In this document: positions 40,424 through 48,482 of the stretch, one piece after another
How positions within the stretch are numbered: position 1 is the first letter of the stretch
How the letters are laid out: the number at the start of each line of letters is the position of its first letter
Assembly (NCBI RefSeq): GCF_030142075.1
Contig: NZ_CP126241.1
Coordinates: 1,736,001 to 1,800,000, forward strand
Origin: Arthrobacter sp. zg-Y20
GTDB lineage: Bacteria > Actinomycetota > Actinomycetes > Actinomycetales > Micrococcaceae
Length of the DNA: 64,000 nucleotides
Reading direction: 5' to 3'
Notes under the pieces: generated by a model
Told to the model about the DNA's origin: nothing
What the model saw: only the letters and a program-made list of their open reading frames with translations
The model's database searches: none
Made by a program: the position numbers and the translations under genes

Positions 40424-41410
40424 CTAAGGTACGGCACGCACTGATTTCCCCATGCCCCGCCGCAGCTGCCGGACGGAGTGGGCTGCGGTCTTGAGCCGGG
40501 TGCCGGAATACGGGATTCCCCCGCACAGCCGCCGGGCCGCCGCAAGCCACACGCACACAGCCCGCTCAGCAACCCAGGCGGGCGCCCACAGTGCCGCCGT
40601 CGGCCCGAACACGTGCGTGCCGCCGTCGCGCCGCCGCCCGTATTCCGCCGCCGCCACGGCCGCTGCGCCAAAGGGCAGCAGCCGTACCGGCCGGCGCAGG
40701 CACCATGCCAGCACCGGAAGGAGCGCCAGCTCTGCGGCGAACCGCACGGGCTGGGCCAAACCGTCGTAGGCCTGCCGGACGCGCTGCCGCAGGAAGTGCC
40801 GGGTGGAGCAGGGGAGCCGGGCCACAAAGAGGTCATCGGCCCGTACTTCCACACCGCCCGCGGCCCGCACCGTCCGCAGCAGCTCGAGGTTCTCGAACAA
40901 TACACCGCCGCTGTACCCGCCCGCCCGCCGGAGAGTCCCGGCCCGCACCGCCATGGTCCCGGGATAGTCCGACCCGAAGGCCCGGTTCAGCAGCGTCCGG
41001 CCGGTGTCCCATTTCGCGTGCCACGGCAGCGGGGGCGGGAAGTAGTTCTGCGGGCGGACGACGTCGGCCCCCTCCAGCAGTTCGAGGATCCGGGACAGTC
41101 CTGCCGGAGTAAAGCGGACGTCGTCGTCGGCAATGACCAGGTTGGCGGCCTGCGTGAGGTCCAAACCCGTCAGGAGCCCGTCCACCTTCCCGTTGCGGCA
41201 TTCCGGATGCTTGGGCCGGCAGTGCCGCACTGCCGGCGGGAAGGCGCGGGCGTGCGAGGCAAAGTGCTCCACGTCCGAGCCGTCCACCACCAGGACCGGC
41301 AGCTGCGCGGCCAGCTCTGCCAAATACCCGCACAGCTCGTCCAGTCCGTCGTCAGTGCTCCATTTCAGCGGCAGGATGTACTCAGCGTCCAGCACGGGGC
41401 GGGCTTCCAT
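40424..41410 (-). CDS. Family 2-like glycosyltransferase
   Basis: A 328-residue GT-A type glycosyltransferase. The N-terminal half contains YILPLKWSTDDGLDEL and LPVLVVDGSD, and the metal-binding triad IADDDVRFTPAG; the C-terminal half has two or three membrane-associated hydrophobic segments (FAAELALLPVLAWCL and VRLLPFGAAAVAAAEY). It probably adds a sugar at the membrane; acceptor and donor are unknown. The start is uncertain: ATG 41410 chosen by content, although no Shine-Dalgarno is seen and an upstream TTG at 41446 is in frame. Upstream of the iminopeptidase-like gene on the same strand. Confidence 0.7.
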   Translation of the reverse strand: MEARPVLDAEYILPLKWSTDDGLDELCGYLAELAAQLPVLVVDGSDVEHFASHARAFPPAVRHCRPKHPECRNGKVDGLLTGLDLTQAANLVIADDDVRFTPAGLSRILELLEGADVVRPQNYFPPPLPWHAKWDTGRTLLNRAFGSDYPGTMAVRAGTLRRAGGYSGGVLFENLELLRTVRAAGGVEVRADDLFVARLPCSTRHFLRQRVRQAYDGLAQPVRFAAELALLPVLAWCLRRPVRLLPFGAAAVAAAEYGRRRDGGTHVFGPTAALWAPAWVAERAVCVWLAAARRLCGGIPYSGTRLKTAAHSVRQLRRGMGKSVRAVP

Positions 41411-41507
41411 GGCAGCGAAGATAACCCCACCGCGGTTGGTAAGCAACCTTAGTAATTACCGCGTGTCCCCGTGCGGCCGGCCGGCCCGGTCCGTAGAGTG
41501 GAAGCAA

Positions 41508-41579
41508 ATGGAGGAACCCGACTATTTCGCCGGAGACTCCCGCAGCATGCGTGAACGGCTGCGGCGGGGGACCTGTTAG
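41508..41579 (+). pseudogene. Short remnant resembling the start of a sugar O-acetyltransferase (Mac domain)
   Basis: ATG 41508 opens a 23-codon frame: MEEPDYFAGDSRSMRERLRR, then GTC and a stop (TAG 41577). DYFAGDSRSMRERM-like sequence is the beginning of the Mac (maltose acetyltransferase) domain of sugar O-acetyltransferases, which normally continues AGDLYIADDPE. Here the match breaks right after RERL. It may be a truncated remnant, or just a short leader for the zinc-ribbon gene 6 bp downstream. Confidence 0.4.
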
Positions 41580-41585
41580 GAACGC

Positions 41586-41819
41586 ATGCTTTTTATCCTT
41601 GGATTCAAGACCGTTGCCCGCGCCCTGTTCTCCCGGCCGGCCACCTGCCAATACTGCGGCGCCTATGCGCCGCAGCAGGTGGAGGAGCGCGCCAACCGGC
41701 TCACGCTGTTCTTCATTCCGGTCCTCACCACCAGCCGCCGCTATGCCTTCACCTGCTCCAACTGCGGGCAGAGCACCGGGATCAGCCGCATGCAGAAAAT
41801 CGCGCTGCAGCGCGGCTAG
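41586..41819 (+). CDS. Small zinc-ribbon protein
   Basis: 77 residues with two Cys pairs, CQYC (residues 21-24) and CSNC (56-59), separated by 31 residues, as in a zinc ribbon. LTLFFIPVLTTSRRYAF between the pairs and a short hydrophobic N terminus suggest a membrane-proximal zinc-ribbon protein of the small actinobacterial type. ATG 41586 has TTAGGAAC upstream, which overlaps the end of the short remnant frame. Function unknown. Confidence 0.7.
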   Translation: MLFILGFKTVARALFSRPATCQYCGAYAPQQVEERANRLTLFFIPVLTTSRRYAFTCSNCGQSTGISRMQKIALQRG

Positions 41820-42020
41820 AACCCGCAACGCCACCTCCCCGAAACCGTCCCGGGACTCTCCGTGTGTGCCCGGTGTCCCCGGCGCGCCGGAAAAATCAAT
41901 AGAATGAATTAAGCACAACAGCTGCCGGCCCTGTTCTGGCCGCACCACAGACTTCCGGAATGCCGCCGTACGGCTGCCGTTCCACCCTGCAATTTGATCC
42001 CCGACGAAAGAACTACATCC

Positions 42021-43712
42021 GTGAATAGAACACCTGCCGTCCTCAAAGCCCCCCGGGAACTCGCCAAGGGAACCATGCGAGTGATGAACCTGGGCGGCCT
42101 CGGCGAAATCGGCAGGAACATGACCGTTTTCGAATTCGACGGCAAGCTCCTGATTGTTGACTGCGGCGTGCTCTTCCCTGAGGAAGAACACCCCGGCGTC
42201 AACCTGATCCTGCCCGACTTCACCGCCATCCGCGACCGCCTGCAGGACGTCGTCGCCGTCGTGCTGACGCACGGCCACGAAGACCACATTGGCGGCGTGC
42301 CGTACCTGCTGCGCGAACGTTCGGACATCCCCATTGTCGGTTCCAAGCTGACGCTGGCCTTCATCGAGGCCAAGCTGAAGGAACACCGGATCAAGCCCAA
42401 GCTGATCCAGGTCAAGGAAGGCGACCGGCGCACCATCGGCGGCTTCGACCTGGAATTCCTGGCCGTGAACCACTCCATCCCCGACGGCCTGGCCATCGCC
42501 ATCCGCACTGCCGCAGGCTTGGCCCTGCACACCGGTGACTTCAAGATGGACCAGTTCCCGCTGGACCGCCGCATCACCGACCTGACCGGTTTCGCCCGGT
42601 TGGGCGTGGAAGGCGTGGACCTGTTCCTCACTGACTCCACCAACGCCGAAGTTCCCGGCTTCATGGCCTCGGAAAAGGAACTGGCGCCGGCCATCGACAC
42701 CGTGTTCCGCACCGCTCCGCGCCGGATCATCGTCTCCAGCTTCGCCAGCCACATCCACCGCATCCAGCAGGTCATCGACGCTGCGTCGCGCTACAACCGC
42801 AAGGTGGCCTTCGTTGGCCGCTCGATGATCCGCAACATGACCATCGCCGAGGAACTGGGCTACCTGAACATCCCCAAGGGGATCCTGGTGGACTTCAAGT
42901 CCCTGCAGCGCACCGATGACCACAAGGTCGTCCTGATCTGCACCGGTTCCCAGGGTGAGCCCATGGCGGCGCTGTCCCGCATGGCCAACAACGACCACCA
43001 GATCCGCATCCACGAGGGCGACACCGTGCTGATGGCCAGCTCGCTGATCCCGGGTAACGAGAACGCCATCTACGGCATCATCAACAACCTGACAAAGATC
43101 GGCGCCAACGTAGTGCACAAGGGCAATGCCAAGGTGCACGTCTCCGGTCACGCCAGCGCCGGCGAACTCGCCTACTGCTACAACATCGTCAAGCCGCGCA
43201 ACGTGATGCCGGTGCACGGCGAATGGCGCCACCTCAAGGCCAACGGAGCCATCGCAGAGGCGACCGGAATGGATCCCCGCGACGTGGTCCTCGCGGAAAA
43301 CGGCATGACCGTTGACCTGCGCCGCGGCCGTGCCACGATTTCCGGCAAGCACCAGGTGGACCTGGTCTTCGTGGACGGCGACAGCGTCGGCCACACCACC
43401 GAGGAGACCCTGAAGGAACGCATGCAGCTGGCCGAGGAAGGCGCCGTGACGGTGCTGGCCCTGGTCGACGCCGACACCGGCACCATCGCCGAGCCGGCCG
43501 AGTTCTTCACCAAGGGCTTCACCATCAAGTCCGAGGACCTGAGCAAGGGTGAGGAAGCCGTGGAGAAGGCCCTGGCCAACGCTGCGTCCGGCAACCGCCG
43601 CGGACCCAAGGGCGAGGACCTCGAAGACGTCATCGAGCGCGCCGTCGCGAACTGGATGCGCCGCTTCTACAACCGCACCCCGGCGATCACCGCGATCGTC
43701 GTCGACGCGTAG
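42021..43712 (+). CDS. rnj: Ribonuclease J
   Basis: A 563-residue beta-CASP metallo-beta-lactamase RNase. The catalytic motif HGHEDHIGG has His84, His86, Asp88, His89; the beta-lactamase domain is about 15-210, the beta-CASP domain about 215-375 (SSFASHIHRIQQVIDAA), and the C-terminal domain runs to 563. GEMDFK-like LHTGDFKMDQ, STNAEVPGF and HVSGHASAGEL (the latter also metal-site His) are all present. The enzyme matures rRNA and mRNA 5' ends. GTG 42021 was chosen for a normal N terminus; AAAG lies about 13 bases upstream and an in-frame TTG is at 41994. A GC-rich hairpin follows. Confidence 0.95.
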   Translation: MNRTPAVLKAPRELAKGTMRVMNLGGLGEIGRNMTVFEFDGKLLIVDCGVLFPEEEHPGVNLILPDFTAIRDRLQDVVAVVLTHGHEDHIGGVPYLLRERSDIPIVGSKLTLAFIEAKLKEHRIKPKLIQVKEGDRRTIGGFDLEFLAVNHSIPDGLAIAIRTAAGLALHTGDFKMDQFPLDRRITDLTGFARLGVEGVDLFLTDSTNAEVPGFMASEKELAPAIDTVFRTAPRRIIVSSFASHIHRIQQVIDAASRYNRKVAFVGRSMIRNMTIAEELGYLNIPKGILVDFKSLQRTDDHKVVLICTGSQGEPMAALSRMANNDHQIRIHEGDTVLMASSLIPGNENAIYGIINNLTKIGANVVHKGNAKVHVSGHASAGELAYCYNIVKPRNVMPVHGEWRHLKANGAIAEATGMDPRDVVLAENGMTVDLRRGRATISGKHQVDLVFVDGDSVGHTTEETLKERMQLAEEGAVTVLALVDADTGTIAEPAEFFTKGFTIKSEDLSKGEEAVEKALANAASGNRRGPKGEDLEDVIERAVANWMRRFYNRTPAITAIVVDA

Positions 43713-43734
43713 CAGGATCCGCTCCGGATCCGCT

Positions 43735-43770
43735 GCTCCGGCCCGCTGCCCAACGGCGGCGGGCCGGAGC
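43735..43770 (+). terminator. Hairpin terminator after the RNase J gene
   Basis: A 16-bp GC-rich stem with one G-T pair (43735-43750 with 43755-43770) and loop CAAC is followed by CCGTTAAGGG. The T-tract is weak, but the stem strength and its position 22 bp after the stop support a terminator. Confidence 0.65.
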
Positions 43771-43982
43771 CCGTTAAGGGCGGATTCGGTGTGATCTTGT
43801 TCTCGCACCTCAAAGGCGGCAGTGCCGCTGCGAACCATCCGGCAGGCACCGCGGCCCTCACCGGATCCCTGTTCCGGCGCGGAATAGGCAGGGGTCCGAC
43901 GCCGATGCACACATCGCGGGTTATACCTGCGGCTGCAACCGGGGTCAAAAGCGTTCACAGGATGACCCGATAACTTAGCCGG

Positions 43983-46073
43983 ATGCAAGCCCCTAAAACC
44001 TCCTTCCTGGAACGACTCAGCATGCCCGGTCGGCTGGTCGCGTTTCTCCTCGTAAGCCTGGTTGCAGGCGTGCTGGCCGCGGCCACCCTGATTCCCGTAG
44101 CCGCCGTGGCTGCCACCGGCACCGACATGGGCGTTGAAGTGCTGGACCAGCTGCCGGACGAGCTCGAAACCGGGCCGTTGGACGAAGGATCGAAGATCTA
44201 CAGCGCCGACGGCGTGCTGCTGGCCACGTTTTACGCCGAGAACCGGGTGCCGGTGAAGCTCGATGCCATCTCGCAGAACATGCAGGACGCGATCGTCTCC
44301 ATCGAGGATGCGCGGTTCTTCGAGCACAACGGCATCGACTTTAAGGGCGTGGCCCGGGCTTTTGCCTCCAATGCCAGCGGCAGCGATACACAGGGCGCTT
44401 CCACCCTGACCATGCAGTACGTCAACAACGTCCTCATCAGCCGGGACATTGCAGCAGGCAAGGGCGGCAGCGACCTGACGCTGAGCGGCACCAAGGACCT
44501 GGGCGATAAGCTGCGCGAAGCAAAACTCTCCGTCGCCGTCGAAAACCAGTACTCGAAGGAAGAGATCCTTGAGGGCTATCTGAACATTGTGCTCTTCAGC
44601 GGCCAGACCTACGGCGTGGAAGCCGCAGCGCGCAGCTTCTTCGGTGTATCGGCCGCGGAGCTGACTCCGGCGCAGTCGGCCATGCTGGCCGGCATGGTGC
44701 AGTCACCCAGCGTGTACAACCCCTTCACCAACCCGGAAGGCACCCAGGAGCGCCGCGACACCGTGCTGGCCGCAATGCTGAAAAACGGGAAGATCAGCCA
44801 GGCCGAATACGACGAAGCCGTGGCGACGGGGCTGAACCTGAATCCGCAGACCGTCACGTCCGGCTGCACCGGCGCGGAGAATGCCCAGTACTTCTGCAGC
44901 TATGTGGAACAGACCGTCCTGCAGTCGGACGCTTTCGGCTCCAGCGTGAAGGAGCGGGCACGGCTCCTGGCCCGCGGCGGGCTGACCATCCGCACCACAC
45001 TCGATTCCCGCCTGCAGGCCGAGGCGCAAAAACAGATTGAGGCCCAGGTTCCCGTGGGGGATCCTTCCGGTGCCGGGTCCTCCCTCGTGTCGGTGGAACC
45101 GGGCACGGGAAAGATCCTGGCCATGGCGCAGAATACCGAATACACCCCCGAGCCGGGCACAGGACGGACGCAGCTGAACTTCAACGTGGATGCCGACATG
45201 GGCGGCACGCCGTACGGGTTCCAGCCCGGATCCACCATGAAGCCGTTCACCACCGCAGAGTGGCTGCAGTCCGGCCACGGGCTCAATGACACCATCGACG
45301 CCAGCCGCACGTCCTACCCGGCCGGCTTCAAGTGGAAGGCCAGCTGCCTGGGCGGCAGTGCCGAGTTCGACGAGTGGAAGTTCAAGAACGCTTCCGAGGG
45401 CTATGAGCGGTCCATGACCGTAAGCCAGGGGCTGACCTCATCCGTCAACACCGCCACCGTGGCGCAGGCCGCTCAGCTGGACCTGTGCGACATCCGCGAT
45501 ACTGCCACCAGCATGGGCATCCACCGCGCCGTGGACGGGGAGCCGCTGGAAGTCACCAGCCCCTCCTTCGTGCTCGGCGGGCAGGAAGTATCCCCGCTGA
45601 CCATGGCTTCGGCCTATGCCACGTTTGCTTCCGGGGGTCAGTACTGCGAGCCGACTGCCCTCACCGAGGTCACCGACCGGCAGGGCAGTGCCTACGACAT
45701 TCCTGAACAGGACTGCAGGCAGGCCATCTCGGCCGACGTCGCCGCAGCGGTCACGCTGCCCCTGCAGAACCTGGTCAAGGGTTCACCGGGAAGCATCCAC
45801 CCCATCGGAGTTCCCGCGGCGGCGAAAACCGGCACCACTGACTTGTCCGAACAGACGTGGACGGTCGGCTACACCACCGGGATCGCCACCGCGTCCTGGG
45901 TGGGCAACTGGAATTCCTACTCGTCGCTGAACAACCAGGAGATCAACGGCGTGACCCGCTCCTACGTTGACGGTTCCGCCTTGGCCGGTGCGCAGTGGAC
46001 CGGCTACATGAGCTCGATCGCCGCGCTGTACGACGCCGAGGCGTTCCCCTCGGTGCCGAACAGCATGCTTTAG
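43983..46073 (+). CDS. Class A penicillin-binding protein (bifunctional transglycosylase/transpeptidase)
   Basis: A 696-residue membrane enzyme that polymerises and cross-links peptidoglycan. Signal anchor LVAFLLVSLVAGVLAAATLIPVAAV at residues 19-43; GT51 domain with EDARFFEHNGID (catalytic Glu), GASTLTMQYVNN and the ILEGYLNIV block; transpeptidase SxxK GSTMKPF (Ser417), SVNTA and KTGTT (Lys615). No PASTA domain. ATG 43983 is not preceded by a Shine-Dalgarno; GATAAC just upstream could be a -10 for a leaderless mRNA. The 270 bp upstream hold the RNase J terminator and no other feature. Confidence 0.93.
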   Translation: MQAPKTSFLERLSMPGRLVAFLLVSLVAGVLAAATLIPVAAVAATGTDMGVEVLDQLPDELETGPLDEGSKIYSADGVLLATFYAENRVPVKLDAISQNMQDAIVSIEDARFFEHNGIDFKGVARAFASNASGSDTQGASTLTMQYVNNVLISRDIAAGKGGSDLTLSGTKDLGDKLREAKLSVAVENQYSKEEILEGYLNIVLFSGQTYGVEAAARSFFGVSAAELTPAQSAMLAGMVQSPSVYNPFTNPEGTQERRDTVLAAMLKNGKISQAEYDEAVATGLNLNPQTVTSGCTGAENAQYFCSYVEQTVLQSDAFGSSVKERARLLARGGLTIRTTLDSRLQAEAQKQIEAQVPVGDPSGAGSSLVSVEPGTGKILAMAQNTEYTPEPGTGRTQLNFNVDADMGGTPYGFQPGSTMKPFTTAEWLQSGHGLNDTIDASRTSYPAGFKWKASCLGGSAEFDEWKFKNASEGYERSMTVSQGLTSSVNTATVAQAAQLDLCDIRDTATSMGIHRAVDGEPLEVTSPSFVLGGQEVSPLTMASAYATFASGGQYCEPTALTEVTDRQGSAYDIPEQDCRQAISADVAAAVTLPLQNLVKGSPGSIHPIGVPAAAKTGTTDLSEQTWTVGYTTGIATASWVGNWNSYSSLNNQEINGVTRSYVDGSALAGAQWTGYMSSIAALYDAEAFPSVPNSML

Positions 46074-46098
46074 GCGGTGCTAACGACGGCGGCCGCGG

Positions 46099-46362
46099 CT
46101 AGATGCTGCAGGTACCCGTGTAGGGATCACACAGTGACTGACCGGTGGGGACGGCAAAAACGCCGTCTCCGCCGGACACCAGCCGAAGTGCACCCATCTC
46201 CTCCAGCGACGTGAGCACGTTCAGTGTTTCAACGCCGCCAAGATCGAATTCCTCTGCGACGTCCTGCGGCTGCACCCGGCCGTAGCGCCGTACGTAGTCA
46301 ATGACTTTCTGCTGCAGGGGATCAGCGGCGGTGCGCTGGTTGCCGATCTGTTCAAGTGCCAT
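46099..46362 (-). CDS. Small winged-helix protein with C-terminal Cys pair
   Basis: 87 residues. Residues 14-68 fit a compact winged helix: PLQQKVIDYVRRYGRVQPQDVAEEFDLGGVETLNVLTSLEEMGALRLV. The C terminus ends with SLCDPYTGTCSI, a Cys-x6-Cys pair (Cys78, Cys85). This resembles FeoC-like or DeoR-type wHTH proteins in outline, but no feoB gene is nearby, so function is unassigned. A redox- or metal-responsive switch is an inference from the Cys pair. ATG 46362 has AAGGA about 5 bases upstream. Convergent with the PBP gene. Confidence 0.6.
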   Translation of the reverse strand: MALEQIGNQRTAADPLQQKVIDYVRRYGRVQPQDVAEEFDLGGVETLNVLTSLEEMGALRLVSGGDGVFAVPTGQSLCDPYTGTCSI

Positions 46363-46440
46363 GGGGTCCTTCGCTTTCTGGTTGGTTCCATCTGCTTAAG
46401 CGCCAGCGGAGCGGCAGGAATTCCCCGCACGGGCGCCAAC

Positions 46441-46980
46441 TCAGCGAAGGCTGCGGTCGCCGGGATCCACGGCCGCCATGATCCTGCGGCCGATTTCCCC
46501 CATCTGCCGCTGCTGCGCGCGGGTCAGGGGATCAAAGGCCAGTGAGCGCACTTCCTCCACGTGCCCGGGTGCCGTGGCTACTACCTTTTCCCAGCCTTCA
46601 TCCGTGAGCGTCGCCAGCGTGGAGCGGCCGTCCCGCGGGTCGGGCGCGCGGGTGATCCAGCCCCGCTTCTGCAGGCGGCTGACAACTTGGGACAGCCGGG
46701 GCAGCCCGGACGAGGCAAGGACGGCCAGGGATCCCATGCGCAGGGTGCGGTCCGGTGCCTCGGAAAGGGCAGAGAGCACCACGTATTCGAAGTGGCTGAT
46801 GCCTGCGTCGCGCTCCAGCTGCCTGTCCAGTGCACCCGGAAGGCGCAGCAGGACACTCGCGAATGCCTGCCAGGCCGCCTGTTCCTCCTCGTTGAGCCAC
46901 CGCGTAGGTCCGGTACCTGCGGGGGATACGGCGGGGGATGCTCCGGTTGCTGCTGCGTCTTTGCGGGCGGCGGATTCCAT
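46441..46980 (-). CDS. MarR-family transcriptional regulator
   Basis: A 179-residue winged-helix protein with a disordered N-terminal 26 residues. The HTH and wing are ALDRQLERDAGISHFEYVVLSALSEAPDRTLRMGSLAVLASSGLPRLSQVVSRLQKRGWITRAPDPRDGRSTLATLTDEGW in sequence, with the DxRxxR-type wing loop DPRDGRS. ATG 46980. Divergent from the NmrA-like quinone reductase gene at 47102, so it probably represses that gene and the DUF6069 membrane protein; a dyad lies between the genes. Confidence 0.85.
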   Translation of the reverse strand: MESAARKDAAATGASPAVSPAGTGPTRWLNEEEQAAWQAFASVLLRLPGALDRQLERDAGISHFEYVVLSALSEAPDRTLRMGSLAVLASSGLPRLSQVVSRLQKRGWITRAPDPRDGRSTLATLTDEGWEKVVATAPGHVEEVRSLAFDPLTRAQQRQMGEIGRRIMAAVDPGDRSLR

Positions 46981-47041
46981 GCGGGCAGACTAACACCGGG
47001 TGGTTAATCCCTGAAGAAAAAGTTCCTGCCGATCACTTGTA

Positions 47042-47055
47042 GGTTGAACTAAACC
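47042..47055. promoter_or_regulatory. Possible MarR operator in divergent promoter
   Basis: GGTT-N6-AACC (47042-47055) is a short inverted repeat midway between the MarR gene and the quinone-reductase-like gene. The arms are only 4 bp, so the call rests on position. Confidence 0.3.
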
Positions 47056-47101
47056 GCAGTACCGTTTCGTTCACGCTTGAACCAATCCGGCAGGAGAAAC
47101 C

Positions 47102-47953
47102 ATGACCATCGCAGTATTCGGTGCCACCGGCCAGCTGGGCCGCCTCACGCTGGCGGCCCTGCGGGACCGCGGCGTGCCCGCGGACGGAATCCGTGCGCTG
47201 GGACGTAACCAGGCAGTGCTGGATCAACTTTCGGAGGAAGGATTCGACACCTTCAGGATCGAACTGGATGAACCGGACAACCTGCGCCGCCCTTTGGCCG
47301 GGGTGGAAAGCGTCCTGCTGATTTCGGCCAGCGACATCGGCCGCCGCGTGCCCCAGCACCGGGCGGCCATCCAGGCAGCGCTCGACGCCGGGGTGCGCCG
47401 GCTGGTGTATACCTCGGCGCCCGGAGCCAGCACCGTACCCGGCATTTCCACCGAGCACAGGGCAACCGAAGCCTTCCTGGCCGACGTCGGGCTGCCGGCC
47501 ACCGTGCTGCGCAACAACTGGTACACCGAGAATTACCGTGCCGACTTTGAGCAGGCCAGAACGGACGGCGTGATCCTCAACAGTGCCGGCTCAGGGGGTA
47601 TCCCCAGTGCAACCCGGGCCGACTATGCCGAGGCGGCCGCAGCAGTTCTCACCACCGCAGGACATGAGGGAGCGGTCTATGAGCTCGCCGGAGACACCGC
47701 CTGGACGTGGGACGGGTTTGCCGCCGCCGCTGCAGAAGTCCTCGGCAGCCCCGTGACGTACCGCCCCGTCAGTCCTGATGAGCAGCGGAGGATGCTGCTG
47801 GACGCGGGCGTGCCCGCTCAAATGGCCGAAGCAGTGCTGGCCATGGATGCCAACGCGCGTGACGGCCTGCTTGAGCACACCACCGGAGACCTCAGCCGGC
47901 TCCTCGGCCGGCCCGCCACGCCGCTCAGGGACACCCTCAAGTCCTGGGCCTGA
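47102..47953 (+). CDS. NmrA-like NAD(P)H:quinone reductase (QorB-like)
   Basis: A 283-residue atypical SDR. The Rossmann motif is VFGATGQLGRLTLAAL (residues 5-20, GATGQLG) and the rest matches the NmrA/QorB branch: VLLISASDIGRRVPQHRAAI, VYTSAPGAST, STEHRATEAFLAD, TVLRNNWYTENY and YELAGDTAWTWDGFAAA. The catalytic Tyr is missing, as usual in this branch. It reduces quinones or senses NADP(H). ATG 47102 has AGGAGA 5-6 bases upstream. Followed 51 bp later by a membrane protein in the same direction; the divergent MarR probably controls both. Confidence 0.85.
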   Translation: MTIAVFGATGQLGRLTLAALRDRGVPADGIRALGRNQAVLDQLSEEGFDTFRIELDEPDNLRRPLAGVESVLLISASDIGRRVPQHRAAIQAALDAGVRRLVYTSAPGASTVPGISTEHRATEAFLADVGLPATVLRNNWYTENYRADFEQARTDGVILNSAGSGGIPSATRADYAEAAAAVLTTAGHEGAVYELAGDTAWTWDGFAAAAAEVLGSPVTYRPVSPDEQRRMLLDAGVPAQMAEAVLAMDANARDGLLEHTTGDLSRLLGRPATPLRDTLKSWA

Positions 47954-48004
47954 CAGCCGCGCCACTTTCCGCACCGCCAGTTCACCACAACCTAAGGAGC
48001 AACC

Positions 48005-48427
48005 ATGAGCTCTGCAAGTTCCCGGACCGCAGCCGCCCGAACCTCCGGTTCCAACCGCCCGCTGCTGCTGACCCTCGTCATCGTTGGCGCAGCGGCACTG
48101 AACCTCGTGCTCTTTTTCGTCTTCCGGGCCGCCGGTGCGGAGTACGCGAACGCGTCCGGGATGGTGGTGGGTGCAGCAAATGTGCTGATCATGTCGGTGG
48201 TGCCCCTGCTGATCGGGCTGGTTGCCGTTGTGCTCCTGTCCCGGCGCTGGCCCTCCCTGCTCCGGATTGGCCGGTGGGCCGGTGCTGCCCTGGCGCTGCT
48301 GACCATTGGCATGACGGCTGCGGCCGGGTTCGACACCCTCGGCTTCGCCGGACTGGCCCTGATGCATGTGGTGGTCGCAGCCGGCGTGCTGGTTGCCCTG
48401 CGGCCGGGAGTGCCCGCGCAGCGGTAA
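48005..48427 (+). CDS. DUF6069-type four-helix membrane protein
   Basis: 140 residues with a polar N terminus (1-18) and four membrane helices: LLLTLVIVGAAALNLVLFFVF, GMVVGAANVLIMSVVPLLIGLVAVVLL, WAGAALALLTIGMTAAAGF and LALMHVVVAAGVLVALR. This matches the DUF6069 family of small actinobacterial membrane proteins. ATG 48005 has AAGGAGC 5 bases upstream. It follows the QorB-like gene and is likely in its operon; DUF6069 genes often lie beside MarR/TetR-regulated oxidoreductases. Function unknown. Confidence 0.7.
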   Translation: MSSASSRTAAARTSGSNRPLLLTLVIVGAAALNLVLFFVFRAAGAEYANASGMVVGAANVLIMSVVPLLIGLVAVVLLSRRWPSLLRIGRWAGAALALLTIGMTAAAGFDTLGFAGLALMHVVVAAGVLVALRPGVPAQR

Positions 48428-48482
48428 GGGTACTGATGGTGGCAGACTGGTACCCGGACCGAAAGACAACGGGAAGGGCACT

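Noticed and set aside
43791-43973. 60-codon open frame between RNase J and the PBP gene
   Set aside because: GTG start, no ribosome site, random-looking composition, and it spans the likely PBP promoter.
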